DNA from: Lingula anatina
Taxonomy: Eukaryota; Brachiopoda; Lingulata; Lingulida; Lingulidae
Direction of reading: 5' to 3'
Assembly: GCF_001039355.2 (NCBI RefSeq)
Contig: NW_019775635.1
Location: forward strand, 263,885 to 327,884
DNA length: 64,000 nucleotides
The position numbers and the translations under genes were made by a program. The notes beneath the pieces are model-generated. The model had not been told where the DNA came from and made no database searches. It saw only the letters and a program-made list of their open reading frames with translations. Of this stretch, positions 35,668-50,059 are shown piece after piece. Each line of letters begins with the position of its first letter. Position 1 is the first letter of the stretch.

Positions 35668-37544
35668 AGATTAACAGGCTAGGTAGTTTAAATTGAAGAT
35701 TAAATGTGCATAATTTGACAATTTTAGCTTTTAAATTGATGATTTTTATACTTAAATGAGTTTGTAAAGTTTAGTTATATGATTTAGGCTATTTGGGGTT
35801 CAATTGATTCTTGATGTGCACTGCACATGAAGACTGACCAAAAAACAAATTTCCAGATGAGTTTGAAAAACAGAATGTCTTTTCTGTAAACATTTCCCTG
35901 CAGATCTCAGACAAATTACTCCATTAATGGAAAGAGAGAGAGTCTGCAACAAAAGGTCAGACCCTTAAATATCCCAGTGCTCAGAAAAAGAGGAGAAAAA
36001 AAAATGCAGAAAAAAAGTTATTGACCATTACAGGAGGATACATGTTTCACTGGCGTCTGCTGGTTTTCAGGAGTTGGTCAACCTGACCTCCTCCAGCTCA
36101 ATCTTCTTAGGGATGGTTTATTTAGGTGTTATCATCTGCTGAGAAAGATAGACTTGTCAGAAATTGTGTCTTGATTAATAACTCCCTCAACTGGGTATTT
36201 TTATCAGCATTAGCAATGTCATATTTGTCACATCTTTTGACTTGGCTAAAAATATCAACTGTATTTCTTTCAAGTCCACACTGAAAGTGTGTGATTCTGT
36301 CATCACACAACTGTTGTATCAGGTTTGAATTAGATTAAAATGCAATATATTTTGATTAACAATTAATTGAAAAAAGAAAACAAACAAACTTTTAATCAAC
36401 TTCCATGGTACAGTTCCAGGAAAATATTTCAGAATCATGAAGACAAATATATATCCTTCTGGCTATATAAAAAATTATGATCGTTAACCTTAATATATGA
36501 AACAGCCTCAGGGCCAGATGAGGATGTGGTGACATTATGCCTGTGGTTCAAATAAAATGAATGTTTGTAGTAATAACATAATAAATTGATTAGGTAAATG
36601 AATAATGAACTTCATAATCATGCCAGAAATCAATTTACTTTAGAGTAACACATGGCTGCAGTGACATAATGGTTTGATCTGCATATAATCCACTTAATAA
36701 CAGAAGGAGAAATATATTTGAAAGTCACTCTTGTTTAGTGATCTTTTAACCTTGGTTTGACATTTTCAATATTATCAATTTGATATTGGGTGGCTATTGA
36801 TATTGACCAAGAGAGAACATTATGGTATTCTGTAGGCCACTATTACAGGTAATTGTCTTTCTCTCATCTTCTCTCCATCATATTAGTTTTTCTTTAAATT
36901 GAAAGTTGATTGGTTTTTATTGGACAACAACATTTAACAGGACCCATTTAATTATGCTTTAGAAGGTGGTTAGAGGTAAAAGAGAACCCTAGGGTGATTA
37001 AGATTGACCAAATTGATAACGAATCAAAGAGGGAGAGAAAAATATTTATTTATTATGTAATTTTTTAACTAGTCGTGTGTGTGTCATGTATCTTGCTGTA
37101 GCAGTGCCTTGGAAAAAACATTGTTTTTTGTCTGTTTTTGAGAAAATTTTTGTGATGTTTTTCTTGGAAATAAAAGTTATTGTGGTGAGAAAACATGTAT
37201 CAGATTGTGTTTATACTGGTAAGAAGCCTTTTGGGATTTTGCTGGTTTTCTTTGTCTAGAATGCCATGTTTTGCAGCAAAGTACTAGTGTGTAATTTAAA
37301 CCAACCCTGTGAGAATATGTCTCATTTAAAGTTCACTTGTGGTTCTCGGTTTATTCTGTAATGAATGTAACAGTTCGAGAACTGTTTGTGGAAAGTCCTC
37401 CAGAATGTCCTAGAACAGATTAAAAGAGAAAAACGTTATGTTCTAGGACAGATTTGAGAACAGTAACTGAGTGTTAAAAGAGACATATGGGGGTTAAGAT
37501 GGGGAAGGTGGCACATGTTTCCATTCCTGGGTGTGAACACCTGT

Positions 37545-37547
<3 letters not shown>

Positions 37548-37584
<37 letters not shown>
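37548..37584. repeat. (TA)n microsatellite
   Basis: About 18 TA units; self-complementary. Confidence 0.97.
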
Positions 37585-37586
<2 letters not shown>

Positions 37587-39440
37587 GTGTTGGAACTGGT
37601 GTAAGAATTTGATGAGCTCCCTATAGGCACTCCCATTCCAGGATGAAAACATAATTGAACAGGGTCATTGGAGGGTGAATTGAACTAGACTTGTTTATGG
37701 ATCTTTTCTGACATTTGACTTCAACTATTGTCACCACTGATTGGCTGATTATGACAGTCAAAATTTAATTTCAGCTTAATATCAGCGCCTTGCAGTTGTA
37801 GTGTGAGGGTTAATCAAATTACTCGACTGCTCACCAATTTTTCGATATGTCAACATGTTTACGTCCAGCTTTCATTACTATGGTGATGGGGACTCCAGAA
37901 CTAATGGATACCCTGGGGAATTGGGGAGTTTACGAAAGATGGGAGGAGGTTGAGGGGCGATGGTTGGACCAAGGGGGGGGGGGTTCTCAATCACTCTCTC
38001 CTTGTTACTCTCTGTTATCTCTCTCTGTTTCTATTTTGCACACTGTTGTCTTTTTATTTCAGTTTTGTTTAAAATTGTTTAACATTCAAATTTTGTTTTG
38101 TTTTTTTTATGGTATATGTCAGGGATGGAATGGTGGGGGGGGAGGGAAGGAGGAGAAGAGTTTGTAAAATATTATCAGTCTAGACACCCCGTGCACTTTT
38201 TCTGTCGATTGAAATGATGTATATTTGCAGTAATCCAAATAATTTTTCGTTCTAAGAAATAGACACCACAAGAAAGAATGCAACATATTACAGCTTTGAA
38301 ATGATCTCCATTATCACCAACCATCTCCTATAACTCTCCATTCAAAGGAAAGGTCAGAAGTATTACCTAGAATTTCCATTCCCAGAAAATGATGCCTTGG
38401 GGACGAGACACTCATTAGGTTAGAAATGAAAGACAAATAAATACATTTGTAAATGAAATGGGTTACTGAGATGGTTTTATGTTTTAGATAGTTCAAAGTG
38501 ACAGGTGCATCTTCTGATTTTTTTTAACTTTTGAGGAGTACAGCAATTTTTCACATATTAATTTCAAAACCATTTTATAATATCAATCTGTGGATTCCAC
38601 ATGCTCACAAAAGGCATACTTCTTTAATTACATCTTTTCAGTACTTTTAATTAGTAGAGTTTCTTTTGGGTAATATTGATCATCAAATTTGTTTGGGCTT
38701 GGTGAGTAAACAGCACAGAAATCTGTGTAAATATGTGATTAGATACTGAAGCCATTTAAGTTTGCTGTAAACATTTTAGTTTACTTCACCAAAATATCAA
38801 TCTGAAGAGAAAAAATGGGATTTACAGATACAAATATTGCTGTACTCTAATGATAAATTGGCAGTAGTTTAGTTGAGATTTTATTGAAGTTCTAAGATGA
38901 AAAGGCTGGAGTTATAATCAAACTACATTGCATATAACTGTCACTGTTATGGCTGGAAGATTGCTTTAAATTTCTATTTTTCAGACTTAAATTTGGTGAA
39001 AATAAGTTTTCTTTTCAGTTGAAGATGCAGTAAAATGAAATAAAATTAAGAAGTAAAAAGCTTTTGTTTTGTAGATAGCTACAGAATAGAAGTTGATATT
39101 GAAAAGTGGGCTGTCCAAAAACAGAAAGAAAGAAAAGGAAAAAATGGTTTGTGACAACATGTTTTTCACATGAAAAGTGACCATCAGTTAACACGATAGC
39201 ACAGAAAATGACCACCTCCTATCCCCTGATGATATCTTGACCCTGATGATAATTACAATAGAAACCCTTCATAAATCATGAACTCTGTCTCACCGTTTGT
39301 CCATGCTCGTCCTTTTGTCTGCTAGAGCTTCTAATAGGGTGATTGAGGACATCACTGTGAGAGTGAATTGTGTTAGGAGGAGGCTATAGTTTCATGAAAC
39401 ACATTGCTGTCATGTTTTGTTTGTTTCAGGCGCAAAAGAT

Positions 39441-39480
39441 GGTGTGTGTTTGAGTGTGTGTGTGTGTGTGTGTGTGTGTT
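39441..39480. repeat. (GT)n microsatellite
   Basis: GT repeat with a TTGA interruption near its start. Confidence 0.96.
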
Positions 39481-39924
39481 ATGTGTCCTAGTGGATTCTG
39501 CAGTATGTTTATAAAATTTATATATTGAAATAAACACATGTATTTTCTATTGCCAACAAATAATTGCCATGTGGACAATGTGATTATGCATGGCCAGAAG
39601 CAGAAAAATAGAATACATGTGTTTGAATGTATATCCATGCCTGTGTGTGCACATGCATATGTAATGTCTCTCCACATATGCACATATGTAATGTCCTTCC
39701 ACTAATGTACACATGCACATGCATGCATGCGTGAAATCGTGACTTTACATATATGCAACAAAATCTGCCAAAAGGCTTGACAACAGCATCACAAACACCT
39801 CACTGACACTTTTCTTAATTTTTTCCAGTTTTCATTAAAATTAATTCATTTAATGCCCTTTAGCATTTACACAATGTGTTGTTTCGGGTCACATGTATGA
39901 TCCAGTAGATGATGGCAGTTTAAG

Positions 39925-40090
39925 GGACCATTCAGAATAGGGGACTAACTAGTCAGAGGGTCAAATATGGCCGACCCAGCTGAATACTTCCCATCTATTC
40001 AGTGTTTGTTAGTTGATTAGTTGGCAAGCTTTGTAGTGAGTCACCATATTTGACCTTCAGACCTCTTAGTCCCCTATTTGGAATAAGGCC
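39925..40090. mobile_element. MITE-like element with about 46-bp TIRs
   Basis: The left arm (39925-39970) and right arm (40044-40090) are inverted repeats sharing AATAGGGGACTAA and GGTCAAATATGG. TAAG flanks both sides (39921-39924 and 40091-40094), a possible 4-bp target duplication. The loop of about 73 bp is non-coding and no transposase is present. Confidence 0.8.
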
Positions 40091-43000
40091 TAAGATTTTA
40101 GGATCAAGATTGGCTGGTCATTATCTGATGTGCTTTATCAAAGGGAGCATCTGTTGGAATTAATTTGATAGATTTGGTTCTGCTTTGACACCCTGGCAAC
40201 AGAGCCTGTCCTGTAATTTTAAACAGATACAAAATGTATTATTTTTTCCTTTGTAAGTACCCTGCACTTCCAGTTGGTTCCAAAGGTGTTTTCAATTAAA
40301 AAAAGAAAGTTGTCAGTGATTTAGTACATATGCACATCTTTGTTAACAAAAAAAAAAAAAAAAAAATCACTTCCAGACACTGGTCACTTCCAGACAGATT
40401 TGATCTCCGCTCTGTAGATATTATGCTTTGATCTGAAATGTTTTTTTCAAATTTCAAAGAACTTTTCCCCCCTCTTCAGGAAATAGAACATGAAAATAAA
40501 TATTTACTAAATTTTTTATGTTGATGGATGTACAAGTAATAAGCCATGTTTGACAAACATCAGGAGTGAAAAGGTCACTTGTAACCATTATGGATGATTT
40601 GATGTTCTTTGAAAATAGGAATGTTTACACAACGCCTGTTGGCTCAAATTTGGTTTGAAGTCATCACTCAGTTCTTGTTCTGGGAGGGATCAATCCTGTA
40701 GTCAGCGATTTCAAATAATTTTTGCTTTTTAAAAGTTCTTAAGAGAACTGGACCCTGTTTACTATGAAACCTGTGTGTTCTTTTGAAGAACTTAGATCAA
40801 ATTTTGATTTAGAGCAGACCTTTCCCTTCAGCCAAAAAGGTAGTTTTTTTTTTTTTTTTTTTTAATTTCCAAACTCCCATCCCTCTGGGCTACCTGATGC
40901 AAGGCTGATACGTGTATTTTGATGTTACTGCAGCTGTGCAGTTTGGAATATAGTAATGACCATCTTGCGACTCTAGGTACTTTTGTTACAAAAACAGACA
41001 AGTTTATGTGTTTAGGAAGGCTTTTTTGTGGTGAGGTTGTAGATTAGAAATACTTCGGGTTGGTGACTTGCCATTTTGAAATAATGGCTTTCCAAAAAAT
41101 AATTCAAGTTTCCATCTTTTAAAATCATTTCTTGATTGCAATCAATGAGGTAGATCACAAAAGTGTATGCTGTGCACCCAAAGTGCTGGAATGCAAATGT
41201 TATTATAGATTTCTCGCATCGCTTTATCCCCTTTAATTTCCATGACAAGATTGTGACCTGTATTAACATTTTGCTGATCAACAACGATCTTCAGCCTGTG
41301 AAATAGGCTGGTAAAGCTCAATCAGAAGATCAGTCACTGTGGACCAGCCTGCCAAAGCCAATATTGGAATCATAATTGACAACTGTGATTATGAGAAATA
41401 TCCCAGCGATAGAGCTCAGCAGCAGACAATAGAGAGAGGATATATTCAGTGTGATGGAAAGGCTGGTTTGGAGGACTGTATCTTTTCATTGATTTTGCCA
41501 GTCTGGAGGGTATGGTTAATTGGAGTAGAGAAGTTTGATTGAAAATTACAAGTCTACTTACATTTGAGCTGGATTTACCTGGTCAGTGTTTTCTCTTAGA
41601 AATCGCTGTCATTGAAGTCTGATCAAAACTATATTATACAGTCAAGAAACTGCAAATGCAATTGACTGGTCAAGGATTATGGTGGAACAAATTGGGTTTG
41701 GCGTGATCACGTTCTTGTTTTTCATAAATGCGTTCAAGAATAATTTTTAATGTTAGAAGAATACAAAAGGAGAGACAGTTTTTGCCATTGTGTAAACTGA
41801 AAAAAAAAAAATGTTTCACATAGGTGTTTGAAAGCAATTCTCATTAATTCTGGTTTCACTTTCATTTTGGATTACCATTGAATTATTTGTTTACAGGAGT
41901 ATGGTTGGTGTTGGAATGATTTATCAAACAATCTAGCAGCAAACTTATAACAAGCAGAACTTCTGGATATGGAAGTTCTCATTCAACTAATTTTGAAGGA
42001 CAATGGATTTTCAATCCAGGCTGTGAATTGTTCTTCTAGTTTATTCAGCTGTATTAAATTGGAGGTTTATTGAGAACTAATAAGTTGGTGAAGGGAATGA
42101 TAGTTCAGCATTGAAGAGTTCTGATCACATCTATATAATAATAATAATCAACTTAATAAAATGCAGATTTCCAAGGCAATATGTGAAGAGTATTATAGTA
42201 GCTGCCGGCAGTTTTGAATAAAATGAGAGCCTCACGTCAGAGAAATATCAGAAGTATATCGAGTGACCATGATTTTCATTTGTATTGAGCAGCAGGCTTT
42301 CTAGCTCAGGGAATTGCTCTGTAATTGCTCTCCAAGAAGATTTTTAATAAGTGATTTGTGTGCTGTTGCAATCATTATGGAATTTCAGAGAAATGGTCTT
42401 TTCTCTTAGTTTTGATGATTGTTATTGACATTGTAGTTTAGGCCACATAATGACCAAAGAGCACATTGTAAGGTTACAGAAAGAAAAACAACCCAGCAAT
42501 TTCATGAGACTGGAATCAGCAGTAATGTCTCTTGTCTGAAACCTTATCTAGCCTCCACCACAAATGACAAAAAATATTCATAGAACTGATCAGGAATTCT
42601 CGATTTTTTTAAGCAGAAATTAAACGCAGGTGACCAGTACGTGCACTTACTTTGACATGTCACAGTGTCTTGTTACCACCAGTCTTAGATGTTTTGCAGT
42701 TTTACCTTACATCCAGGAGCAGGCAGCTCATTATAACCAGGACTACACGTAATTATCAGAGATTACTGATGTGAAAACATCCTTGATATTGTATATATAT
42801 TATTAGACATCCAGGAGCTAAACATTAGATTTGGGGATACTTATCAGCAATACCTAAATGTATGAACACTGTTGATGTATTGATGTTAAAGGATATTAGA
42901 TATATTGGAAGTTATTGCACAGTGGATTGAGCCAAGTTATTATAGTTATTATATTGCCATCCACGCGTTACAGGAGCAGGCACTTTTTAATATCACGTCC

Positions 43001-43433
43001 TGGCTGTTTATTGCAATTATTGAAACACAGACCACGAGTTCAAAATAAACTCATAAAAGGCCCCACTAGAGGTCTGCTGCTGGATTATTAAATGCAATAA
43101 TCACGTGTGGATACACAATGTAAACAAGGATTTAAGAGTACTACCAGTGTTGCCACTGTGGCTAGTGGTGGACGGTTACGTAATAAATAAACAGGTCTAT
43201 TGAATTGCTTACCTGATCAAGGGGAGATGCTCAGTTGGAGTAAAGGACAGTGACCTTGGACACCGCTCTTCTCTTAATGTCTTTGGTTTGCAAAGTAATT
43301 GGTTGGAAAGGCAGTTTTAGCCCAGATCACCTTTTAGGTGGACAGTTATTTCAATTACGTAACCCACTTTTGTAAAACTGCCCAATACGCGACCTTGCCA
43401 CATTGTGTTTACGCGCGACAATACACCTGCGCC

Positions 43434-43493
43434 ATGTACCTGGGAGGCTGCTGTGGCACGATGCATGGACGGCGTGCATATATGCGAACAAGT
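43434..43493 (+). CDS. Putative alternative first coding exon, 20 codons, Cys-Cys N-terminus
   Basis: ATG (GCGCCATGT) opens 20 codons ending CGA ACA AGT|GTAAGT, a near-consensus donor in phase 0 like the other four ATG exons. The peptide starts MYLGGCCGTM, has HGRRAYMRTS after it, and combines a Cys pair at 6-7 with a basic tail (Arg 13, 14, 18). That is the form of a membrane-targeting N-terminus that could be palmitoylated. This is inference; no myristoylation Gly2 is present. The surrounding 100 bp is richer in G+C and CpG than the intron-like DNA around it. The frame extends upstream without another ATG. The short length makes chance a real alternative, so phase, donor and setting carry the call. 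Confidence 0.5.
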
Positions 43494-44066
43494 GTAAGTA
43501 TAGATATTTCTGTATGTCACTGCATGTTAAAACATAAGTTTTTTTACAATAGATTTGTGGTTGTGTGAAGTAGCTTAATAAAAAAAAATTGGTGGCATTT
43601 CTATGCATTTTAGCACAATTCTTTTCGGGGATTCAAGGACAACAAGCACAGTCAGGAAACTGCTGAGTGATAAGCGTCAATTAAGTACTTATTACAAGCC
43701 TAAGTGGTCAAGCTATGTGGTCAAGCACCTGTTAATTGAACAAGCAGCAGGCCATCAATCATCTCACTTATCCAATTAGCCGCTCAGCATGACAGGCAGG
43801 GCAAGTTGTCAAGCTACTGGCTACATATAGCAGGCTGAATGTTTGTACACACTATTTACTACAATACTAGCAGCCAATCTTTGAAAAAAAAAAAAAAAAA
43901 AAAAGAAAAGAAAAAGGACTAGAAAGTATATTTTAAGGTTAATAAATATTATAATTTATTAAAAATTTTATAGAATATTGAATTATGATTATATCAATGT
44001 GTCTGGAGGAATCTCAATTTTTCTACCTCTCTCCCACCCCCCTCACCTCCAAACCACATGAGTTCC

Positions 44067-44235
44067 CAGGGGCTGACAGAAGCCGTCTTCAGGGTCTTCA
44101 GCAGACGGTCAGAAAATTTCAAGTTTACCTTGAAAGGCATCAAGTTTTTTTCTTTTGGAAGATGGTCAAAATTTTAGGATGGAACAACAAAGATAATTTG
44201 GAAGACTATCAGAAGAAATCTCTGGATCAAAACTG
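44067..44235 (+). mobile_element. Dispersed MITE-like element, member 1
   Basis: It shares CAGGGGC at the 5' end, the AGACGGTCA motif twice and AACAAAGATAATTTGGAAGA with the member at 50358. The 3' inverted repeat is degraded (CTGGATCAAAACTG). An 83-residue open frame across it is incidental. Confidence 0.75.
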
Positions 44236-44884
44236 AAATCTCAGTTTCTCTCTCTCCTCCCCCCCCCCCCACCCCACCACCACCACAGAAGTCACACCAG
44301 ACTGAATAAGTTTTATTCTAAGCTATAGCTAAGGGTACCTGCCAGAATAATATTTCTCCATGCATTTTGCATTGCAGATAAATTCAGTATTTATCGACTT
44401 GAACTCTCTCTTGTCTGAGATTTATCAAGCCGTAGAATTGGAAACATGCTACCAGATTTAACAAGCAAATTTCTTCAACTAATGTTTGCCCGCAGGATGC
44501 TGTCACTCGATATGACAGTTTTCTAAAGTAAATTCAGAAAACGTGCCCTCAGGACCGTCTGAATCTACACCCATTACAATCCATTCCTCAGAATAAATTG
44601 ACACAATTTATCAATTGATCATGCTTAAGCAGAGCAGTCTATTCATTTAAAGTAAAGTGTGTCCTTTTCATATTTTGATAGAATTGATTTTAAAGAAAAG
44701 CCAACAATAACAAGCGGTGACATTTATTGTCATCCCTTTTGATTTATTCATAAAGAAACCGGAGTTGTGCAAGGGGAATTCAGCATCAGTAAACTCTTCA
44801 GATAGTGACAGAGCACACTGAATTAATGACCACATGATTTGGTATTCATATCCTTCATGCTGCATTTTGAGTCTCTGTCTCTCC

Positions 44885-44950
44885 TATTTATTTATTTATT
44901 TATTTATTTATTTTTTATTTTATTTATTTTTTTTTTGGGGGGGGGGAGGG
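44885..44950. repeat. (TTTA)n tract running into a G-run
   Basis: TTTA repeat, poly-T, then a G-run of about 11 followed by GAGGG-type sequence. Confidence 0.9.
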
Positions 44951-46415
44951 TGGAATTTGGGTTGTTCAGGTGTTGTCATTCTTTTTTCACTACTATGTAA
45001 TTGTTATTTTTGACAAATATTATTAACAATTGATATGACACCCAACACAATGGGAAAATATCTTGAAATGTTGTAGAATATATGCATGAATTTGTAGGCC
45101 TGCCAGCACTCTAAAGGTCACTCTCACAAAAGAAACGAAAACAGGTGAATGGTAAAATGAGAAAAAATTGGTTATATATCATTATGTTCTGAACAAAAGG
45201 GGAGGACATACACCTAGACATTTAAAATAATTTTTTTCCTTGAAAATTTTGTTTTTAAATTAGCTATTTAATGGTCCAACAACCGCGTATTTATATTTAC
45301 ATGTACATTTTCAGTGGTGCATAAGACATTAATTTATAATTATCCTATTCTATTCACAGTATGTCTAAAAATCGTGATGCCATTCCACAATGCTTCAGTT
45401 GTCCAAACATTGGCAGCAAATTGTGTTACAGAAGAACGGCTGCTTTCTCGCTCAACTAGGTCAATTTGGAACCTAGCTCACTGCTCCCTCATGAATTATT
45501 TACCTAAAATTAGAAACAACATGTTACTGCTGTGATGCCTGAATTGTATCTGTCAGAATGAATGTATTTTACTGTTCATCTTGCCTGTTTACAAAGTGCA
45601 ATTTGATTAATGAATAAAAGCAAAATATTTTTTAAAAAAGTTTTCAAAATATGAATTTCTGCAGTTGATTGCCAAGATTGGAAAGAAGTAATGGGAAGAA
45701 ACAGGGAAAAAAAATAAAATACTATACTAGTATATGTACAATTGTATGGTTCTTCTATTACCAGACTATACCAAATATACTAGTCTGGGCAAGTGCCCCT
45801 GTGTCCGTCTGTCCGTCCATTCGTCACACACTCAGTTTGCTATGCTGCCAAAACCTGCTTATCAGAGATCCATTTTATCAGATTTTCAAAAAAAAAAAAA
45901 AAAAAAAAAAAAAATCAGGATCAAACAGTATATTTTTCTGTGCTGCCCAGGGGAAGCCCAATACTTCTGTTTGTGTTATTTACGGTGATTAAATCTCCAT
46001 TCCATTGCTGTAATTATTGGAGGACCATTAACAAAATGCCATCTAACTATTGATAGATGACTTAGATGTTTACGGACAGTTGCCCTGTTGTTAGAGCACA
46101 TCCTGATTGTCAGTGGCAGTTCTAGAAGGGGTATTGAAGTTGATCATAAAATGAAGCTGTTTTGAAATAAACTGACCGGGTGAAAAGAGATGATCAGAAT
46201 TAAAAATAAATAGGGACTGTATTTTATAGGTTTATTTGTTATAAGGTTGGAGAAAACAGTTAGTTCCTTACAGCATAACGTACAGCTGATATTTGGAAAT
46301 GTAGAACAGGAAGACAGAAAATGTAATTGAAGCATACAGTAGGTGGGAAGTCCAATCTTTTATTCTACACATATATTGTGTTGTAGCTTAATAAAAGTTA
46401 TCCATCTCAGGGCCC

Positions 46416-46439
46416 GGGGGTGGGGTGGGGGGGGGGGGG
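46416..46439 (+). repeat. G-rich tract, G-quadruplex motif
   Basis: G5-T-G4-T-G12 on the + strand. Confidence 0.85.
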
Positions 46440-49400
46440 ATTACAGATTAATATGTCCTGATCTGTTTGCCACGTTTTTATCTTCTTGTGTATTTTCACG
46501 ACCTAGTGCTAATGGATCTTTTCTGGGCCTATTAACACCTTATCCCTCAAGAAATATTATACGATAAGAGCTTTGTAATCAATTTGTATTGATAAATTGT
46601 CCACAGTTTCCTTTCAAGGAGTTACATCCTATTTGCCAAGAACGTTAATCGTTAATTGACGAAAACACTCTCCGAGGCATGAAAAGATTATTTGCTACGC
46701 AGGCAATAGAGTGGGCTGGGGAAGTGAGAGAGAGGCCTTCACAGCTGAGTTTGCACTTGAGAAAAACAACCCTGGATTCTTCTTGTGTGTGGAAAGCGCC
46801 TACGTGACTTGAACAAGTTGTTTTTGACTATGGTTTTACTCTTGGGTCACGTTTTCATCCATTTATTATTTTCTTGCACTCATGAATGACCTTTGACCTC
46901 GGGTGATTTTTTCCGTTCGATTCCACATTTTTGTGCATAATGTTTGCTATTCAGATTACTATCCAGGGGAATCAGTGGAATACTGCATGCTGTGTTTACA
47001 TGAAAACATGCTGAATTTCCCAAAGCAATAAGATGTTTGCTCAGAAATAATATTTTTAGTGGTGTCTGTTTAGGGTTGTAAGTATCTACACTACATATTG
47101 TATTGACTTGTTCCCCTCTGTCTTGGACTAAAAAATGTTTTATTCATCCCAGCCTCGATCCATCTTGTTGCACAACAAACTCCTAGATATTGTGTGGGAT
47201 GTTTACACAATACCTCATAAAAAGCTTCTTAGCCTAAAAGACTAGGATTAAAAGACTTGGTTTGTTAATTTATTGATTCTGTTTTATTCCATTCATTAAA
47301 CATTATTGCATGTGTATTTTGTACTTAGCAGTGCAGTCAGTGAGGTTGTTTCTCATCCTCATCATAGAAAAAATATCTATAAGGACTTAAGTTAGCTAAG
47401 GTGAATAGAATTTAAAGATCTGTGTGCTCAGTAGTAAACATTCTAAAAATATGCTGAGTTCAAAGCTAGTCATTGACATGAAAATTGCTTGATTTAAAAA
47501 GCGTGTTACCTCGTATTGCTTGAAGCAACATTGCTGATTGAAACGTGCTCGTCGTTAACGTTAATCTGTGAGCAGAGGAGAAAGTCGATGAACAGAATTT
47601 TTAACGGCAGTGATGGTTGCCTTCCAAATGTGAATAATATTAGATTACGCTGCACTAACCAATAAAAAAGGCCTTAAGTTACAGCCCTAGCTGTATAGAT
47701 TATTTATTATGGTTATATTGCAGTCAGTAGTCTTGAACTACTACTACCACATCTCTTCCTCGTATCTTGAAACAAATATTCCCATGGATTCCAAATTATT
47801 CCGCGTGCAAAAATATATTTTAAAAAATCTGAAACCCAGAGGCCGAAATCCCAAATGTTGATAGCTATTTGAACTGAAAATCTTATCTGCAGTTAATTTT
47901 TTTCTTTTTTTTTTTTTTTTTTTTGCCTAACAAATTCTCTTACGTCATTTCTTGATTACTATTTTTCAAGAAAATGTAAGTTGAAGAGGAACTGGCTTTG
48001 ATGCTCAGTTTGTTACGGAGTTTTGCTAATGGAAACAAAATAAATAGAGGAGAATTGATTCAGTTTCTAGCTGATGCCTCAGTCTTGTAATCATGAAACT
48101 CAGTAGAGCATTCTGAAGTATGGCAAGAGGTTGCTTTTTTTCTCTCTTTCTTTTTTCACCATTTCAGTTCTGTTTTACAATTTTCACCATATTTTTCATC
48201 ATATCCTGCATATGTAATGACTTATTCTAAAAAAAAGGTGACCTGTCTTGGTTTTCTTAATTCCATGGCATTTTTCGCAGATGTAATATTTTGGGTTAAG
48301 TGATCAAACAAAGATGTGGTGGTGATAGAAATGATGAGCTTAATGGCAGACTTGTACCAAGACCTCACTTCTTGCTGATCCTAGTTTTCTGAAACTATAC
48401 CATTAAGCTTATTTACAAGCTCTTTTTCTCCCACTGAAAAGGTCGTGTTTTTACCGTACTGTTGGGAGTAATTTGATGAGAATTGGCCTCCAGCTGCTTG
48501 CGTATCAGCTCCCTGTAAGACAAAAGCAAAGTAAAATTGACATGTTCAATAAACATGCTTGATAATTATTTTTTTCAAAAAAATTTAAAGCAATCTGACA
48601 ACTAATTGCATTCTATTCACATTGGTTTGATAAAAAAATGATTGCTACATATAATCAACTAATCTTTGCAAATTGTATAAGCATTAGCATTTTAACAAAA
48701 ATATCATAAAACTTGGTTAAGAAAAAAAAAAAAAAAAAAACTGGTTTGTTTCACAGGCTGAAAAAATCCCATGCATTGTCCTGCTGTTAAGGAATTGTAA
48801 GCATGGAGGCTTCAATTTGTCCAAATGTGTTCAAATATATTTCCATTTCAAGAATTTTGGACTCAATTTTTTGAAGTTGATGATCAATAAATCTTCATAA
48901 GCTTCGGCACGTACTTGAAACACTTCAGTACCTCTAAATCTGGTATTGTAAAGAGAGACAGGAACTCGTGGGATAATTGACATTTGCAGACAATTGGTAT
49001 TTTGAATTGTTGAGTGATTACCATCTCAGGGCAATCAGTTTACTAAAGAGGCAATGGCCTCTCTGTTGCATGATATTTTTTTCTGTTAAATTTTTCCTCT
49101 ATTTTTAGAAATGTCCAGATAAAAGCATATCGCTGCACTGGAAATTTGACATGGAATTTTAATTATTTGCCATTTCCCAAATGTGGTGGGGATTGTTATT
49201 GATCAGTTCTCATGAAATGAAGCAACCTGTTCCTTTGAAGTTGCTATCAAGATTATTTCATTTTTTCTTCCTATGATTTTTCTACAATGAATTTCCATTG
49301 AAAAATTAAATCTATTCAAGCAGCTTAGCCCATGCAAAAATTTTCTATCATTTTGTTGCATTATGGGTAATCAGTTAAGGAATGATTACAGTTTGTCTTA

Positions 49401-50059
49401 ATAAAATAAAGAATACAAGAGATCGTCCATAATAGACTATTTGAAGAGGAATAATCCAGCAAGGATTTGGCTTATAGACAGCCATTTATATTGGATTCTA
49501 GATATGATTTGATGAGACAATTATTAAGTGTTTCCATGTATTAGGGATGAGCTGGTAGATCAAAGGCAGTCGTCATATGACATAGCTAGACTGAATTTTA
49601 TTATACAAGACCTTGATGAAGGTGATTTAAGTGTTTCATTTCCAATGCAGTCTGGTTTAAATTAAATGGATAAGATGTAAGAGGTAAAACTTGAGAGAAA
49701 TTGAAGGGAGTCTAATGCAGTGATTTTCTATTATCTCCTTCATGTTAAATGCAAATTTTAATTTCTGGCTCAAATTTTGTTGGTGCAGCAGCTGTAGTTT
49801 GTCTGTACATTGCTTTCTGCACAACAGTGGGAAATGAGTGAACTAAGACTGCACCCATCACAGTGACAGCGTATCATGGGAGATATGAGGGCTTGATCAT
49901 TTAACCTCTTTGGCAATTACTGAGTAATCTTCCATTGATCACAGCAAAAACTCAATTGTCAATTGTCAGTTGTTGACTTTTATGTCAGGACAGAAAAGTA
50001 GAACGGAGATCATGTGATGTTGCAGACATTACTCTGTCGTCTATTTTTATATGGTTGTT

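Larger units (their letters stand above)
33338..43433. other. Intron-like DNA, no gene seen
   Basis: From the 143-codon exon donor to the 20-codon exon there is no supportable coding sequence. It holds an AAAT repeat (35619-35667), a TA repeat (37548-37584), G-runs near 37973 and 38133, a GT repeat (39441-39480), poly-A and poly-T tracts (about 40349, 40843) and an inverted-repeat element at 39.9 kb. Confidence 0.6.

Noticed and set aside
41339-41542. 67-codon + segment with a globular-looking composition (DNCDYEKYPSDRAQQQ)
   Set aside because: No ATG, acceptor or donor of quality at its edges; could be an internal exon but nothing supports it beyond composition.
45669-46053. Three overlapping + frames through a poly-A tract
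   Set aside because: They exist because the A27 tract reads as poly-Lys in every frame.
46679-46723. ATG plus 15 codons ending GAA|GTGAGA, phase 0, a possible sixth first exon
   Set aside because: The donor lacks the usual G before GT, the peptide is very short and nothing independent supports it.
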